A stretch of DNA of 64,000 nt from Xanthomonas arboricola pv. guizotiae (GCF_002940205.1 NZ_MDSK01000017.1:1-64000), one strand, 5' to 3'. Shown: positions 1 to 9,948, counted from the first letter of the stretch. Notes: a model not told the origin generated them from the sequence alone. Made by a program: numbers and translations.

Positions 1-255
1 CGCGCTTACGAAGGCAATGAAACCCGCCAGTTGGCGCTTGATCTTGGCTTCGTGCCGGTGGTCCCACCCAAGTCCAATCGGGTCGATCCATGGGAGTACG
101 ACCAACAAATGTACAAGCGGCGCAATGAGGTGGAGAGGCTGTTCCGTCGCTTGAAGGGCTACCGCCGGATTTTCACGCGCTTCGAGAAGTTGGACGTCAT
201 GTTCCTTGGATTCCTCAACTTCGTCCTGGTCGTTGATGGGCTTCGGATGTGTTAA
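1..255 (+). mobile_element. IS5-like transposase, C-terminal fragment (runs off window)
   Basis: The frame is open from the first base of the window and stops at TAA 253-255, so only the last 84 residues of a DDE transposase are seen. The fragment carries the typical IS5-family tail: a segment RRNEVERLFRRLKGYRR, in which the glutamate is the likely third catalytic acid, followed by a hydrophobic stretch near the C terminus (FLGFLNFVLVV). The 3' inverted repeat probably lies in the bases just after or overlapping the stop (TTAACAGGCC), immediately followed by CTAG, a tetranucleotide often used as an IS5-group target. The rest of the element is outside the window, so completeness and subgroup cannot be judged. 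Confidence 0.8.
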
Positions 256-261
256 CAGGCC

Positions 262-1275
262 CTAGTTCTCGACGACCGCCGGGGCCACATCTGCGGTGAT
301 CTCCGCCGCAGCTACGGGCAACGATGCCAGCACTGCATTGCGAAAGCGCGCGGCGAATGCGGCATCGTTGGCCTGGTAGAACGCCCGCGCGTTGGCCGAC
401 AGCTGATCCAGCTGCGCCTGCGGCAATGCCAACGCGGTTTCCACCGCCTGCGCAATGCCCGCCGCGTCCACGTAGTAGTACGACGCCAGCCGCCGCTGGC
501 GCACCTCGGCCACCGGAATCAGCACGCCGTGCTCGGGCCTGACCAGTTCGTTCATCGGCTCACCGTCGGTGGCCAGGGTCACCGCACCCACGCTCAGCGC
601 TTCCATCAGGTAATGCCCGAAGCCCTCGGCCTCGGAGGGACACAGATGGAACAGGTGCGCGTTCTGCAGCCGGCGCAGTTCGGCGTCGTCGAGATAGCGG
701 ACGCGGTGGTCGATGTTCGGCGCCACCACCGGCTTGCCGGCCGTGCGCGGATTCTGCACCACCGTCAGCAGCGGCCATTCCGGATGCCGCTGCCAAGTCT
801 CCAGCAGCACGCGGGTGCCCTTGGCGGTGCTGCGCCCGGCCAGATGGAAGAACGCACGTTGACGCGCGACCTGTGCGTCGTGGCGATCCGGGCTGGTGAA
901 GCCGATGAACCGCGTGGTGCAGCCCAGACTGCGGAAAATCCGCTCCGCGTGGTGGGTCTTGCACAGCACCGCGTCGAACTGCGGCAGCCGCGGCAGCCAC
1001 TTGGGCAGCAACCATTCCGGATTGGGCACCAGCAGGTTGGTCTGGCCCAACGGCAGGCAGCGCGCATACACGCGCTCGGAAAAGATCTGTACCGGCACCC
1101 GCCCGAACAGCGCGCGGGTGGCCCACAGGCGGGCTTCGCGCGCCGTGTCGTGCAGCCGCTGACTGGTGAAGCCCACCTCCTGCACCGGGATGCCGCCGGC
1201 ACGCAGCGTCTGCGCCATCAGCACCATGTCCCGGGTCAGGCCCACGCCGTTGTCGCGGCTGATCACCCGCATCAT
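262..1275 (-). CDS. Glycosyltransferase, GT-B fold family 1/4-like
   Basis: About 337 residues. The C-terminal half has the GT4-type donor-binding signature: a first Glu in SEAEGFGHYLMEAL with the second Glu spaced as in the E-x7-E motif, then a glycine-rich nucleotide-sugar pocket. It probably transfers a sugar from an NDP-sugar in the cytoplasm; acceptor and pathway are unknown. The frame is open upstream to an ATG at 1362; I prefer the ATG at 1275 (MMRVISRDNG) because a normal N-terminal fold begins there, but the longer start cannot be excluded. The TAG stop lies inside the CTAG next to the insertion-sequence end, so the natural C terminus may have been altered by the insertion. No operon partner is evident. 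Confidence 0.72.
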   Translation of the reverse strand: MMRVISRDNGVGLTRDMVLMAQTLRAGGIPVQEVGFTSQRLHDTAREARLWATRALFGRVPVQIFSERVYARCLPLGQTNLLVPNPEWLLPKWLPRLPQFDAVLCKTHHAERIFRSLGCTTRFIGFTSPDRHDAQVARQRAFFHLAGRSTAKGTRVLLETWQRHPEWPLLTVVQNPRTAGKPVVAPNIDHRVRYLDDAELRRLQNAHLFHLCPSEAEGFGHYLMEALSVGAVTLATDGEPMNELVRPEHGVLIPVAEVRQRRLASYYYVDAAGIAQAVETALALPQAQLDQLSANARAFYQANDAAFAARFRNAVLASLPVAAAEITADVAPAVVEN

Positions 1276-1490
1276 CGGAAACGCCTTGTCATGCGTACAC
1301 TCGCCATTGCTGCGGCACAGTGTCGATGGCCCGGTTTCCTGCGCGATGTCCCGTTCTGTCATGGTGCGTCACACGTATGCCAAAGGTTGACAAATTCAAT
1401 CATTATGATGCGTGTTCCAGCCCTGCAACTGCGAGCACCATGTATCCGGTCGCCACCACCCTGCGCGGGCCAAGCGCCGCGCCACCGACG

Positions 1491-2219
1491 ATGATTTCCA
1501 TGGACATGCAACAACCCTGCGTTCTTGTGGTCGACGACGACCCGGACCTGCGCAAGCTGATCGGCGAGTTCCTCAGCGCCCACGGCTACCAGGTGGACGT
1601 GGCCGAAAACGTGGCGGAGATGCGCAAGAGCATCGCCCAGCGCCGCCCGGATCTCATCGTACTCGACGTGATGATGCCTGGAGAAGACGGCCTGAGCGCG
1701 GCGCGGGCACTGGCCAGCGAGCGCGGTTCACCTGCGGTCATCATGCTCAGCGCACTGGGCAACGACACCGACCGCATCATCGGCCTGGAAGTGGGCGCCG
1801 ACGACTACCTGGCCAAGCCCTGCAATCCGCGCGAGCTGCTGGCGCGGGTACGCGCCCTGCTGCGCCGCAGCCAGGCCAGCAGCGAGCAGGCCGACCAGCG
1901 CGGCAACGTCTACGAATTCGCCGGCTGGCGGCTGGACGTGGTGCGCCGCGACCTGCGCGACCCCACCGGCATCTTCATCAACCTCTCCGACGGCGAGTTC
2001 GCGCTGCTGCGCACCTTCGTCGAGCATCCGCAGCGGGTGCTCAGCCGCGACCAGTTGCTGGACTACGCCCGCGGCCGCGACACCGACGTCTACGACCGCG
2101 CCATCGACAGCCAGATCAGCCGCCTGCGCCGCAAGATCAACGAGCGCGTGCATACCGAATTGATCCGCACCGTGCGCAACGAGGGCTACATGCTGCTGCC
2201 GGGCGTTGCGCGTCTGTGA
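1491..2219 (+). CDS. OmpR/PhoB-family response regulator
   Basis: About 242 residues. An N-terminal receiver domain (roughly 5-120) shows the acidic pocket in VVDDDPDLRK, the phospho-acceptor Asp in LIVLDVMMPGEDG and the conserved Lys in LAKPCNP. A C-terminal winged-helix DNA-binding domain (about 135-240) carries the recognition-helix region DRAIDSQISRLRRKI and ends in the usual GYMLLP. It is phosphorylated by the kinase encoded next, with which its stop codon overlaps by 4 nt (GTGA), implying translational coupling. In-frame ATGs also occur at 1440, 1500 and 1506; none has a strong Shine-Dalgarno sequence, so the start is uncertain by up to about 17 codons. The signal sensed is unknown. Confidence 0.9.
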   Translation: MISMDMQQPCVLVVDDDPDLRKLIGEFLSAHGYQVDVAENVAEMRKSIAQRRPDLIVLDVMMPGEDGLSAARALASERGSPAVIMLSALGNDTDRIIGLEVGADDYLAKPCNPRELLARVRALLRRSQASSEQADQRGNVYEFAGWRLDVVRRDLRDPTGIFINLSDGEFALLRTFVEHPQRVLSRDQLLDYARGRDTDVYDRAIDSQISRLRRKINERVHTELIRTVRNEGYMLLPGVARL

Positions 2220-3739
2220 GCAAACCGGCACGTCGCGGGCTATCGATCTTTGCCCGTACCTTCGTGCTGCTGGCGGTGGCGCTGCTCACCGCCCAGGTCA
2301 TCGGCATCGCCCTGCTGATGATGCGCACCCCGGTCTACGAGCCGCCGGTGCATCCGCCGGAAGTGGTGGCGCTGCTGTCCACGCGCATGCCGGCCGGCAC
2401 CCAGACCCTGACGGTGCACGAATCGGCCCAGGCCCCGCTGCCGCCGGCAGGCCAGGTGCGCGACGGGTTTGCCGAAATGCTGCTGGCCCATTGGCTGGAT
2501 GTCCCCGAGCAGCGCGTGCGCTTCTACCGCAGCGCCGACGAGCGCCAGGGCCCGCGCATCGGCATGTCTCCACAGCCGCGCATACCCGGCCAACCGCAAG
2601 CATCCGGCGCCGACGACGACGCGACCAGCGCCGTCGGCAATCGCCACGAGGCCTCGCAGCGCTCGCCGCCGGCGCCAGGCGACTGGCCGCACGAGCGCCC
2701 CCCCGGTGCCCCACCGCTCGGCAATGGGCTGCGTCCGGACGACAGCCCCAGCGCCTGGGAAAGCGAGCGCCTGACCCCGGGCGTGCCGTTGCTGGACGGC
2801 TTCACCGCCGCGCTGCAACAGCCCGATGGCCGCTGGCGCACGGTCGAATCGCCACCGCGGCGGCTGTCGGCCGAGTTCAAGACCCATGTGGTGCTGCTGT
2901 TCCTGGCCGGCCTGCTGGCCAACGTGCCGCTGGCATGGTGGTTCTCGCGTGCGCTGTCGGCGCCGATCAAGCGCTTTGCCGAAGCCGCCGACCGGCTGGG
3001 CCGCAATCCGGATGCCGCCGCACTGCAACGCAGCGGCCCACCGGAGATCGTGCGCGCGGCCGATTCGTTCAATGCGATGCAGGCCCGCCTGAACCGCCTG
3101 ATCAACGAGCGCACCCACATGGTGGCGGCGATCGCGCACGACCTGCGCACGCCGCTGGCGCGCCTGTCGTTCCGCCTGGACGGCCTGCAGCCGCCGTTGC
3201 GCGACAAGGCGCTGGCCGACATCGACGAGATGAAGGCGATGATTTCCGCCGCGCTGGATTTCATCCAGAACGATCGCCACCGCGGCAAACGCGCGCCGCT
3301 GGATCTGCGCCTGCTGGTGGAAAGCGTGGTCGACAACGCCACCGACATCGGCGCCGATGCCGAACTGCTGCCCGGCCCGGCGATCACCCTGGATGGCGAT
3401 CCGCTGGCCTTGCGGCGCGCGGTGATGAACCTGCTGGAGAACGCGCTGAAATACGGCAAGCGCGCGCGCCTGCAACTGCAGCGCGATGGCGAAGAGGGCG
3501 TGCTGTGGATCGACGACGACGGCCCCGGCATCGACCCGACCCAGCGCGAACAGGTGCTGCTGCCGTTCGTGCGCGGCGAGTCCTCGCGCAATCGCGACAC
3601 CGGCGGCATCGGGCTGGGCTTGTCGGTGGCGCACAGCATCGTGCTGGCGCATGGCGGCGACCTGCGCCTGGACAACCGTGCAGCAGGTGGCGGCCTGCGG
3701 GTGACGGTGCGCCTGCCGTGCATGCCGGAGCGGCGCTAG
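2216..3739 (+). CDS. Sensor histidine kinase, EnvZ-type architecture
   Basis: 507 residues with a GTG start overlapping the response regulator stop. TM1 lies at about 12-37; then a roughly 180-residue periplasmic region unusually rich in Pro, Arg and Asp; TM2 at about 222-242; a HAMP linker; a HisKA box with the phospho-acceptor His in VAAIAHDLRTPLARL (about residue 307); and a HATPase_c domain with N box NLLENALKYG, G1 DDDGPGID and G2 GGIGLGLSVA. It is an inner-membrane sensor that should autophosphorylate and pass phosphate to the upstream-encoded regulator. The proline-rich periplasmic part has no domain I recognise, so the stimulus cannot be assigned. Confidence 0.9.
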   Translation: MSKPARRGLSIFARTFVLLAVALLTAQVIGIALLMMRTPVYEPPVHPPEVVALLSTRMPAGTQTLTVHESAQAPLPPAGQVRDGFAEMLLAHWLDVPEQRVRFYRSADERQGPRIGMSPQPRIPGQPQASGADDDATSAVGNRHEASQRSPPAPGDWPHERPPGAPPLGNGLRPDDSPSAWESERLTPGVPLLDGFTAALQQPDGRWRTVESPPRRLSAEFKTHVVLLFLAGLLANVPLAWWFSRALSAPIKRFAEAADRLGRNPDAAALQRSGPPEIVRAADSFNAMQARLNRLINERTHMVAAIAHDLRTPLARLSFRLDGLQPPLRDKALADIDEMKAMISAALDFIQNDRHRGKRAPLDLRLLVESVVDNATDIGADAELLPGPAITLDGDPLALRRAVMNLLENALKYGKRARLQLQRDGEEGVLWIDDDGPGIDPTQREQVLLPFVRGESSRNRDTGGIGLGLSVAHSIVLAHGGDLRLDNRAAGGGLRVTVRLPCMPERR

Positions 3740-3868
3740 CGCTAGGCTGGAGCGCGTTCTTTCTCAGGTGATTTCGACGATGCCGGGGCGCACCCGAGTC
3801 CGCGCCCGCAGGCAACGATCCGCGCGATTGATCAGCCGCGCGCGACCACCGCTGCGATCACTCCATGC

Positions 3869-5233
3869 TCAGTACGCGAACTCGCGGAACACGCGATCGA
3901 CATCGCCATTCCATGCGCCGTGATACAGCGCCAGCTTGCGTTCGGCCGCGGTGACACCGCTCTCGGCGATCTCGGCGATCACATCCACAAAGCCGGTTTC
4001 GTCCTGACCGTCGGCATTCAGGCGCGCGCGCCGACGCAGGCCCTCGCGGGCGATGCTGACCGCGTCCACCGCCAAATCGCGCACCGTGCCATTGCGGAAC
4101 AGCAGGCCGAGCGCATGCTTGGGCACGCCGTCGCGCAGCGCGTGGCGCTCGGTGGTGCTGAAATCCTTGACCAGATCCCAGGCCGCATCCAGCGCGGTGT
4201 CGTCGTACAGCAACCCCACCCAGAACGCCGACAACGCACACAGGCGGTCCCACGGGCCGGCGTCGGCGCCGCGCATTTCCAGGTACTTCTTCAGGCGCAC
4301 TTCCGGGAACGCGGTGGTCATGTGGTCCGACCAGTCGCGCAGCGTCGGCAACGCGCCCGGCAATGCCGGCAACCTGCCCTGCATGAAATCGCGGAAGCTC
4401 TGCCCACTGGCATCGACATAGACGCCGTCGCGGTAGGAGAAATACATCGGCACATCGAGCAGGTAATCGACATAGCGCTCGTAGCCGAAGCCGTCCTCGA
4501 ACACGAAGTCCAGCATGCCGGTGCGGTCGGCGTCGGTGTCGGTCCAGATGTGCGAGCGGTAGCTGAGGTAGCCGTTCGGCTTGCCTTCGGTGAACGGCGA
4601 ATCGGCGAACAACGCGGTGGCGATCGGCTGCAACGCCAGCGACACGCGGAACTTCTTCACCATGTCCGCTTCGGTGGCGTAATCCAGGTTGACCTGCACC
4701 GTGCAGGTGCGGGTCATCATGTCCAGGCCGAGCGAGCCGACCTTGGGCATGTAGTTCTTCATGATCTGGTAGCGGCCCTTGGGCATCCACGGCATTTCAT
4801 CGCGGCGCCACTTGGGCTGGAAGCCCATGCCCAGAAACCCCAGCTGCAACTCACCGGCCACCTGCGCCACTTCGTCCAGATGGGTGCCGGTTTCCACGCA
4901 GGTGTGATGCAGGGTTTCCACCGCCGCACCCGACAGTTCCAGCTGGCCGGCCGGCTCCAGCGTCACCGAGGCGCCGTCGCGCAGCAGCGCAATGGTGTGG
5001 CCGTTTTCCTGCACCGGCTCCCAGCCGAAGCGGGTCAACCCGGTCAGCAGCGCCTGGATGCCGCGCTCGCCTTCGAACGTGGGCGCGCGCAGGTCGTCGA
5101 GCTGGAAGCCGAACTTTTCGTGCTCGGTGCCGATCCGCCAGTCAGCGCTGGGCTTCTCGCCGGAGGCCAGCACCTGGACCAGCTCCGCGCGTTCGGTGAT
5201 CGGCGTTTCGGCAACGTGGCTGGGACTCGACAA
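3869..5233 (-). CDS. gshA: Glutamate-cysteine ligase, plant-type
   Basis: 454 residues. It catalyses ATP-dependent joining of L-Glu and L-Cys, the first step of glutathione synthesis in the cytosol. The sequence has the GCS2/plant-like layout: an N-terminal [12 protein letters not shown] segment with metal-binding glutamates, [35 protein letters not shown], and [13 protein letters not shown], all hallmarks of the alphaproteobacterial/plant and Xanthomonas GshA class rather than the E. coli type. I chose TTG at 5233 (reading [12 protein letters not shown]) because family similarity starts there and there is no ATG between it and the conserved region; the open frame continues upstream to 5977 without recognisable content. 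Monocistronic; it faces the histidine kinase gene convergently. Confidence 0.9.
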   Translation of the reverse strand: MSSPSHVAETPITERAELVQVLASGEKPSADWRIGTEHEKFGFQLDDLRAPTFEGERGIQALLTGLTRFGWEPVQENGHTIALLRDGASVTLEPAGQLELSGAAVETLHHTCVETGTHLDEVAQVAGELQLGFLGMGFQPKWRRDEMPWMPKGRYQIMKNYMPKVGSLGLDMMTRTCTVQVNLDYATEADMVKKFRVSLALQPIATALFADSPFTEGKPNGYLSYRSHIWTDTDADRTGMLDFVFEDGFGYERYVDYLLDVPMYFSYRDGVYVDASGQSFRDFMQGRLPALPGALPTLRDWSDHMTTAFPEVRLKKYLEMRGADAGPWDRLCALSAFWVGLLYDDTALDAAWDLVKDFSTTERHALRDGVPKHALGLLFRNGTVRDLAVDAVSIAREGLRRRARLNADGQDETGFVDVIAEIAESGVTAAERKLALYHGAWNGDVDRVFREFAY

Positions 5234-5545
5234 GGGCAGGCTCGCAGGAAAATTTAGGGGAACGATGTGGGGGTCCTCCCCTGCCACCGCAAGGCCCGCA
5301 CTATAACCGCAGGGCATGGAAAGAATTGCTGCCATCGGCCGGGCCTGACATTTCCATCCATGCGCACGGCGTGGCCCGGTCAGGCAGCAAGCGCTGGCGT
5401 GACCCCGACCCGGGGCGGGCACGGCGGAGGCAGCAGGCCGCAATCGCCCAGATGAAAGCAGTCGCCCGCAAATCCCCGCACGCGCGGCTGCACGCCGTTC
5501 GGTCGCCCCGGCCGCGCACCCGAGATCCTGTAGCATCGCCCGGCC

Positions 5546-6382
5546 ATGACCGTTGCGCCCACACCCACCGACGCCCTGCTCGCGCAGATGGCCACTCTGA
5601 TGCACTGCGAGCGCGCCGATGGCTACGCCTGCGTGAGCGCACGGCGCGAACATGGGGCGCGCTCGGTGGACCTGACCCAGCCGCAGTTCGCGATTGTGCT
5701 GCAGGGCCGCCAACAGGTGCGCAGCGCGACCCAGTCGCTGCAACTCGTGCCGGGCGATCTGTTCCTGGCAACGCGCCGTTGCCGGATCGATCTGATCAAC
5801 ACGCCCGACCCGCAGACCGGGCTCTACATGAGCGCGGTGGTACCCCTGTGCGAGGAGGCACTGGCCGCTGCGCGCGCGTTGTGGAACGAGCCGCTGCCAG
5901 AGGCCGGCGCCGACATCGCGCGGCTGCCGGCGATCGATGTCGCGCTGCCGCTGCGGCAATGGCGCGATGCGCTGCAACGCGGCCTGTATACCGAAGCACG
6001 CCTGGCACTGGCCTCACTGGTCATCCATGTCTGCCGTCGCGGCCACGGCGGCCTGCTGCTGCCGCCGGCGCCAAGCATCGCCGAGCAGGTGCGTACGCTG
6101 ATCGTCGCGCAACCGCAGCGGGCGTGGCGCTCGCGCGATATCGAAGACAGCCTGGGCATCAGTGGCGCCACCTTGCGCCGGCATCTGGCCGCCGAACAAC
6201 GCTCGCTGCGCGAACTGATCACCGATGCGCGGCTGGCGCACGCGATGGCCCTGCTCTACAGCACGCGCTGGCCGCTCAAGACCGTGGCCGCGCGCGCCGG
6301 CTATCGCTCCACCCGCAGCTTCAGCCAGCGCTTCCAGCAGCGCTACGGGCTGGACCCGGCCAGCATCGGCAATAGCCGCTAG
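5546..6382 (+). CDS. AraC-family transcriptional regulator
   Basis: 278 residues. The N-terminal part (about 10-160) resembles the AraC-type cupin effector domain ([25 protein letters not shown]). The C-terminal 100 residues contain two helix-turn-helix units: the first around [20 protein letters not shown], the second the canonical [29 protein letters not shown]. It therefore binds DNA and probably a small ligand. The ATG at 5546 follows a short intergenic gap after the divergent gshA. The next gene downstream, a secreted hydrolase on the same strand, could be a target, but that is only a positional guess. Confidence 0.88.
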   Translation: MTVAPTPTDALLAQMATLMHCERADGYACVSARREHGARSVDLTQPQFAIVLQGRQQVRSATQSLQLVPGDLFLATRRCRIDLINTPDPQTGLYMSAVVPLCEEALAAARALWNEPLPEAGADIARLPAIDVALPLRQWRDALQRGLYTEARLALASLVIHVCRRGHGGLLLPPAPSIAEQVRTLIVAQPQRAWRSRDIEDSLGISGATLRRHLAAEQRSLRELITDARLAHAMALLYSTRWPLKTVAARAGYRSTRSFSQRFQQRYGLDPASIGNSR

Positions 6383-6486
6383 GGCGCCAACGCGAGCGCT
6401 TGGCGCAGCGCATTGAGCGAATCGCGCAGCTCGCTGCCGCCAGCATGGCGACACCGCGGCAGTTGCCGCCTGTCCTGGAGTTGCTC

Positions 6487-7467
6487 ATGTCTGTTTCCGT
6501 CCTGCGTACGCTGGTGCCGCTGCTACTGGCCGCAAGCGCCACGCTGGCGCACGCCGCTGCGCCCGTATCCACCCGCGCGCAGGTTCCCGGTTTCTACCTG
6601 CAGCGCATCGGCACGCTGCGCGTCACCGCGTTGTTCGACGGCCGCGTGGGGCTGACGCGTCAACAACTGTCCAATGTGGACCCGACCGAGCGCGACCGCC
6701 TGCTCGCGCAGGGCTACGTCCCCGAAGACAGCAAGGGGCTGCAGACCGCAGTCAATGCCTATCTGATCCAGGACGGCAGCCACCTCAGCCTGGTCGATAC
6801 CGGCACCGCGCAATGCCTGGGGCCCGGCCTGGGCCAGGTGCTGAGCAACCTGCGCGCCGCCGGTGTCGACCCTGCCCAGGTCGACGATGTGCTGCTCACC
6901 CACGCGCATCCGGATCACCTGTGTGGCCTGCTCGATGCGCAGGGCACGGCGGCCTTTCCCAACGCCACGGTGTGGCTGTCCGACGCCGATGCCGCGTACT
7001 GGCTGGATCCCGCATCGGGGGCCGGTGCGGCGCCGACGCTGCGATTCGCCTTCCCGCTGGCACGTGCGGCCGTCGCGCCGTATCAGGCCCAGGGTCGGCT
7101 GCGCCGCTTCCAGCCCGGCACGAGCGCCTTGCCGGGCGGCATCACCGCGCTGGACAGCCAGGGCCACACGCCCGGCCACGTGTCCTATCGCTTCGACGGC
7201 GGCGCCGGCAACACCCTGCTGGTGTGGGGCGATGTCCTGCACTACCACGCCGTGCAGTTTGCCCGGCCGGACGCCTCGTTCGAAGCCGACAGCGACCGCA
7301 GCAAGGCGATCGCCTCGCGTCGTCGCCTGCTGGCGCAGGCCGCCGACGGCCGCTGGTGGGTGGCCGGCGCGCATCTGCCGTTCCCGGGCCTGGGTCATGT
7401 GCGTCGCGAGGGCAAGGCGTTCGCCTGGGTGCCGACCGAATTCGGCCCGATGTCGACGACGCCGTGA
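6487..7467 (+). CDS. Secreted metallo-beta-lactamase-fold hydrolase
   Basis: 326 residues. A Sec signal peptide is evident (SVLRTLVPLLLAASATLAHAA, cleavage after about residue 23). The MBL-fold zinc motif HxHxDH is present as LLTHAHPDHLCG, with downstream metal-ligand candidates in GHTPGHVSYRF and WVAGAHLPFPG. Members of this group include lactonases and other hydrolases; substrate cannot be read from sequence. The start at 6487 is favoured because it gives a clean signal peptide; the longer frame from 6400 overlaps only non-conserved residues. It follows the AraC-type regulator by about 100 bp on the same strand and converges on engB. A quorum-quenching lactonase is possible but unproven. 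Confidence 0.85.
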   Translation: MSVSVLRTLVPLLLAASATLAHAAAPVSTRAQVPGFYLQRIGTLRVTALFDGRVGLTRQQLSNVDPTERDRLLAQGYVPEDSKGLQTAVNAYLIQDGSHLSLVDTGTAQCLGPGLGQVLSNLRAAGVDPAQVDDVLLTHAHPDHLCGLLDAQGTAAFPNATVWLSDADAAYWLDPASGAGAAPTLRFAFPLARAAVAPYQAQGRLRRFQPGTSALPGGITALDSQGHTPGHVSYRFDGGAGNTLLVWGDVLHYHAVQFARPDASFEADSDRSKAIASRRRLLAQAADGRWWVAGAHLPFPGLGHVRREGKAFAWVPTEFGPMSTTP

Positions 7468-7544
7468 GTGATGGCAGCAGGCGCAGGACGCATCACGTCC
7501 CGATGGTCTGAACGGCCAGGCGGCGGGCGCCCTGCCGTCCCGGA

Positions 7545-8168
7545 TCACTCCGCTGCGGGCGGCGCTACGTCCAGACCCAGCCAGCCGCCGACGATGCCGC
7601 GCAACTCGTCCACGCCCTGGCGCGATTCGCCGGAGTAGGTCTGCACGGTCACGCTGTCGCCGAAGCGCGAGGTCACTTCCTTCTTGACCTTCTGCAGTGT
7701 CTGCATCTGCTGGCCACGGCCGAGCTTGTCGGCCTTGGTCAGCAAGCCGTGCGCGGGCAGGCCGCGTTCGGCCGCATAGCCGAGCATCTGCAGGTCGTAA
7801 TCCTTGAGCGGATGCCGGATGTCCATCACCACCACCAGCCCGCGCAAGGCCTCGCGGGTGCGGAAATAGCGGTCGATGAAGGCCTGCCAGTGCGCCTGCA
7901 GGTCCTGCGGCACCTTGGCGTAGCCGTAACCGGGCAGATCCACCAGATAGCGCTCGGGCTGGATCTGGAAGAACACCAGCTGCTGGGTGCGGCCAGGCGT
8001 CTTGGACACGCGGGCCAGCGCGTTCTGGCGGGTCAGCGCATTGAGCGCGCTGGATTTTCCGGCATTGGAGCGGCCGGCGAAGGCGACCTCGTAGCCGCCA
8101 TCGTCGGGCAATTGCCGGGCGTTGTGGGCGGACAGGTGGTAGCGGGCTTGTTCGATAAGGAGCGACAT
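7545..8168 (-). CDS. engB: Ribosome-biogenesis GTPase EngB/YsxC
   Basis: 207 residues, the normal length for the family. GTPase motifs in order: G1 P-loop GRSNAGKSSALNAL, G2 around SKTPGRTQQL, G3 DLPGYGYAKV, G4 LLTKADKLGRG and G5 near TYSGESRQG. EngB helps assemble the large ribosomal subunit in the cytoplasm and is usually essential. The ATG at 8168 precedes the canonical MSLLIEQARYHLS N terminus; the longer frame upstream is non-coding shadow of cytochrome c4. The gene is divergent from the cytochrome c4/dsbA cluster, an arrangement common in gammaproteobacteria, where engB neighbours cytochrome c4. Confidence 0.96.
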   Translation of the reverse strand: MSLLIEQARYHLSAHNARQLPDDGGYEVAFAGRSNAGKSSALNALTRQNALARVSKTPGRTQQLVFFQIQPERYLVDLPGYGYAKVPQDLQAHWQAFIDRYFRTREALRGLVVVMDIRHPLKDYDLQMLGYAAERGLPAHGLLTKADKLGRGQQMQTLQKVKKEVTSRFGDSVTVQTYSGESRQGVDELRGIVGGWLGLDVAPPAAE

Positions 8169-8312
8169 CTCCCTAGGATCGCACGTTCGGGGCCTGACGG
8201 TTTTGCTGCACTGTTCGTTGACCCTGGCGCAAAGGCGTGTCGATAATCGAAGCACGCCTGCCACAGCCAGCACCCAACGCGCGCGGGCCGGGTCCATACG
8301 GAGCTTTAGCTG

Positions 8313-9110
8313 ATGCGCCATGCTCGTGTGCTTGTCCTCGCCGCCCTCGCCGTGCCGGCCATCGCCGCCGTGGCGTTTGCGCAATCGGCGGTCACGCCGA
8401 TCCCCGATCCGCCGCCGGTGCGCATTGCCCCGCTGGAGGTGGACCTGTCCAAGACCACCTGGGGCGATGCCAAGGCCGGCCAGACCAAGGCCGCCGCCTG
8501 CGCGGCCTGCCATGGCCCGGACGGCAATCCGGCGGTGGCCATGTACCCGCGCATCGCCGGCCAGACCGAGCGCTACGTGGCGCACCAGGTCGCCTTGATC
8601 GCCAGTGGCGAGCGCAATACCGGCATGTCGGCGGTGATGGTGCCGTTCGTCAAGGACCTCACCGCGCAGGACATGCGCGATCTGGGCGCCTACTTCGCCA
8701 CCCAGAAGTCCGCTGCCGGCGTTGCCGACGACGCGGCGATCGCCGAGGGTCCCTACCAGGGCATGAAGTTTTACGAGGTGGGCGAGAAGCTCTACCGCAG
8801 CGGCGATGTCGCGCGCGGCGTGCCGGCCTGCATGGCCTGCCATGGGCCGTCCGGCGGCGGCAATCCCGGCCCGGCGTATCCGCGCCTGGGCGGCCAGCAT
8901 GCCGAGTACGTGGCGCGGCGCCTGAAGGAATACCAGGCCGGCACCACCCAGGAGCGCAACCCGGCGCTGTTCAATATCATGGCGCAGGTGGCGCACCCGC
9001 TGACCGAGCAGGAGATCCAGGCGCTGGCCAGCTATCTGCAGGGCCTGCACGACCGCGCCGACGATGCCGCCGCCGCGCAACTGCCCGCAGCAACGCCCGC
9101 ACGCTCATGA
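8313..9110 (+). CDS. Cytochrome c4, periplasmic dihaem c-type cytochrome
   Basis: 265 residues. A signal peptide covers roughly residues 1-24 (ends VAFAQS). Two CxxCH haem-attachment sites, AACAACHGPDG and ACMACHGPSG, are spaced as in cytochrome c4, each domain having its own Met-ligand region (NTGMSAVMVPF and ALFNIMAQVAHPL). It carries electrons in the periplasm between the bc1 complex and terminal oxidases. It starts the rightward group cytochrome c4, dsbA-like, dsbA-like, endonuclease-like; 144 bp separate it from divergent engB and should hold both promoters. Confidence 0.93.
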   Translation: MRHARVLVLAALAVPAIAAVAFAQSAVTPIPDPPPVRIAPLEVDLSKTTWGDAKAGQTKAAACAACHGPDGNPAVAMYPRIAGQTERYVAHQVALIASGERNTGMSAVMVPFVKDLTAQDMRDLGAYFATQKSAAGVADDAAIAEGPYQGMKFYEVGEKLYRSGDVARGVPACMACHGPSGGGNPGPAYPRLGGQHAEYVARRLKEYQAGTTQERNPALFNIMAQVAHPLTEQEIQALASYLQGLHDRADDAAAAQLPAATPARS

Positions 9111-9206
9111 GCTGACCGCCGCAACCGCCACAGCGTGTCACGACGCCGGTCCCGCGACCGGCGTCGTCGTTTCCCGCCCTGCCCTTCCCACCCCCACGGA
9201 GCCTGC

Positions 9207-9857
9207 ATGAATCTGCTTTCCCGCCTGTCCCTGCTGTTGTTGCTGTTGATGCCGCTGGCGGCCTGTGCCGCCGACAAGAACGCCCCGCCGGTCGAAGGCG
9301 ACGACTACATCGTCATCGACGGCGGCCAGCCGTACGCGCCGCTGGCCGGCAAGGTGGAAGTGGTCGAGGTGTTCGGCTACACCTGCCCGCACTGCGCGCA
9401 CTTCGAGCCAACCCTGGAGGCCTGGGTGGCCAGGCAGCCGTCGTATGTGCGCTTCACCCCGGTGCCGGCGGCATTCGGCGGGTTCTGGGATGCCTTCGCG
9501 CGTGCCTACTTCGCCGCCGACATCCTGGGCGTGGCCAAGCGCAGCCATCGCGCCATGTTCGAGGCGATCCACGAGAAGCAGACCGTGCCGACCCAGAACG
9601 TCGCCCCGGAGGAACTGGCCGCCTTCTACGCCGGCTACGGCGTGCCGCAGCAGCGCTTCGTCGAGACCTACAAGAGCCAGGCGGTCGACGCCAGGCTCGA
9701 TGCCGCGCGCGAATTCGCCAAGCGCAGCAAGCTGCCCGGCACCCCGGCGATCATCGTCAACGGGCGCTATCTGATCGGCGCGCGCAACTACCCGGACATG
9801 CTGCGCGTGGCCGACTATCTGATCGCCCGCGAACACGCCGCGCCTGCCAAGCGCTGA
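9207..9857 (+). CDS. dsbA: Thiol:disulfide interchange protein, DsbA family (CPHC)
   Basis: 216 residues. It has an N-terminal export signal ending LMPLAACAADK, which reads as a lipobox (Leu-Ala-Ala-Cys) but could also be cut by signal peptidase I. The thioredoxin-fold active site is FGYTCPHCAHFEP, the classical DsbA CPHC, with the cis-Pro loop in KLPGTPAIIVNGRY. It introduces disulfides into exported proteins, which would include type II secretion substrates and components. Start at 9207 is preceded by CCACGGAGCC. It is 92 bp upstream of a paralogue with CPAC, so the two probably form a pair with different redox preference. Confidence 0.92.
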   Translation: MNLLSRLSLLLLLLMPLAACAADKNAPPVEGDDYIVIDGGQPYAPLAGKVEVVEVFGYTCPHCAHFEPTLEAWVARQPSYVRFTPVPAAFGGFWDAFARAYFAADILGVAKRSHRAMFEAIHEKQTVPTQNVAPEELAAFYAGYGVPQQRFVETYKSQAVDARLDAAREFAKRSKLPGTPAIIVNGRYLIGARNYPDMLRVADYLIAREHAAPAKR

Positions 9858-9948
9858 ACCGCGTAACCGCCAGCGACGGCCGCCCGTGGCATCATGCGCC
9901 CCGCGGCCGTCCGGCCCTTTCCTCGCCCCACGCTGGAGATCCAATCCG

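Noticed and set aside
1412..2215. Long frame upstream of the histidine kinase in the same phase.
   Set aside because: It is the shadow of the response regulator; kinase similarity begins at GTG 2216 and the composition upstream is Arg/Pro/Ala-rich as in shadow frames.
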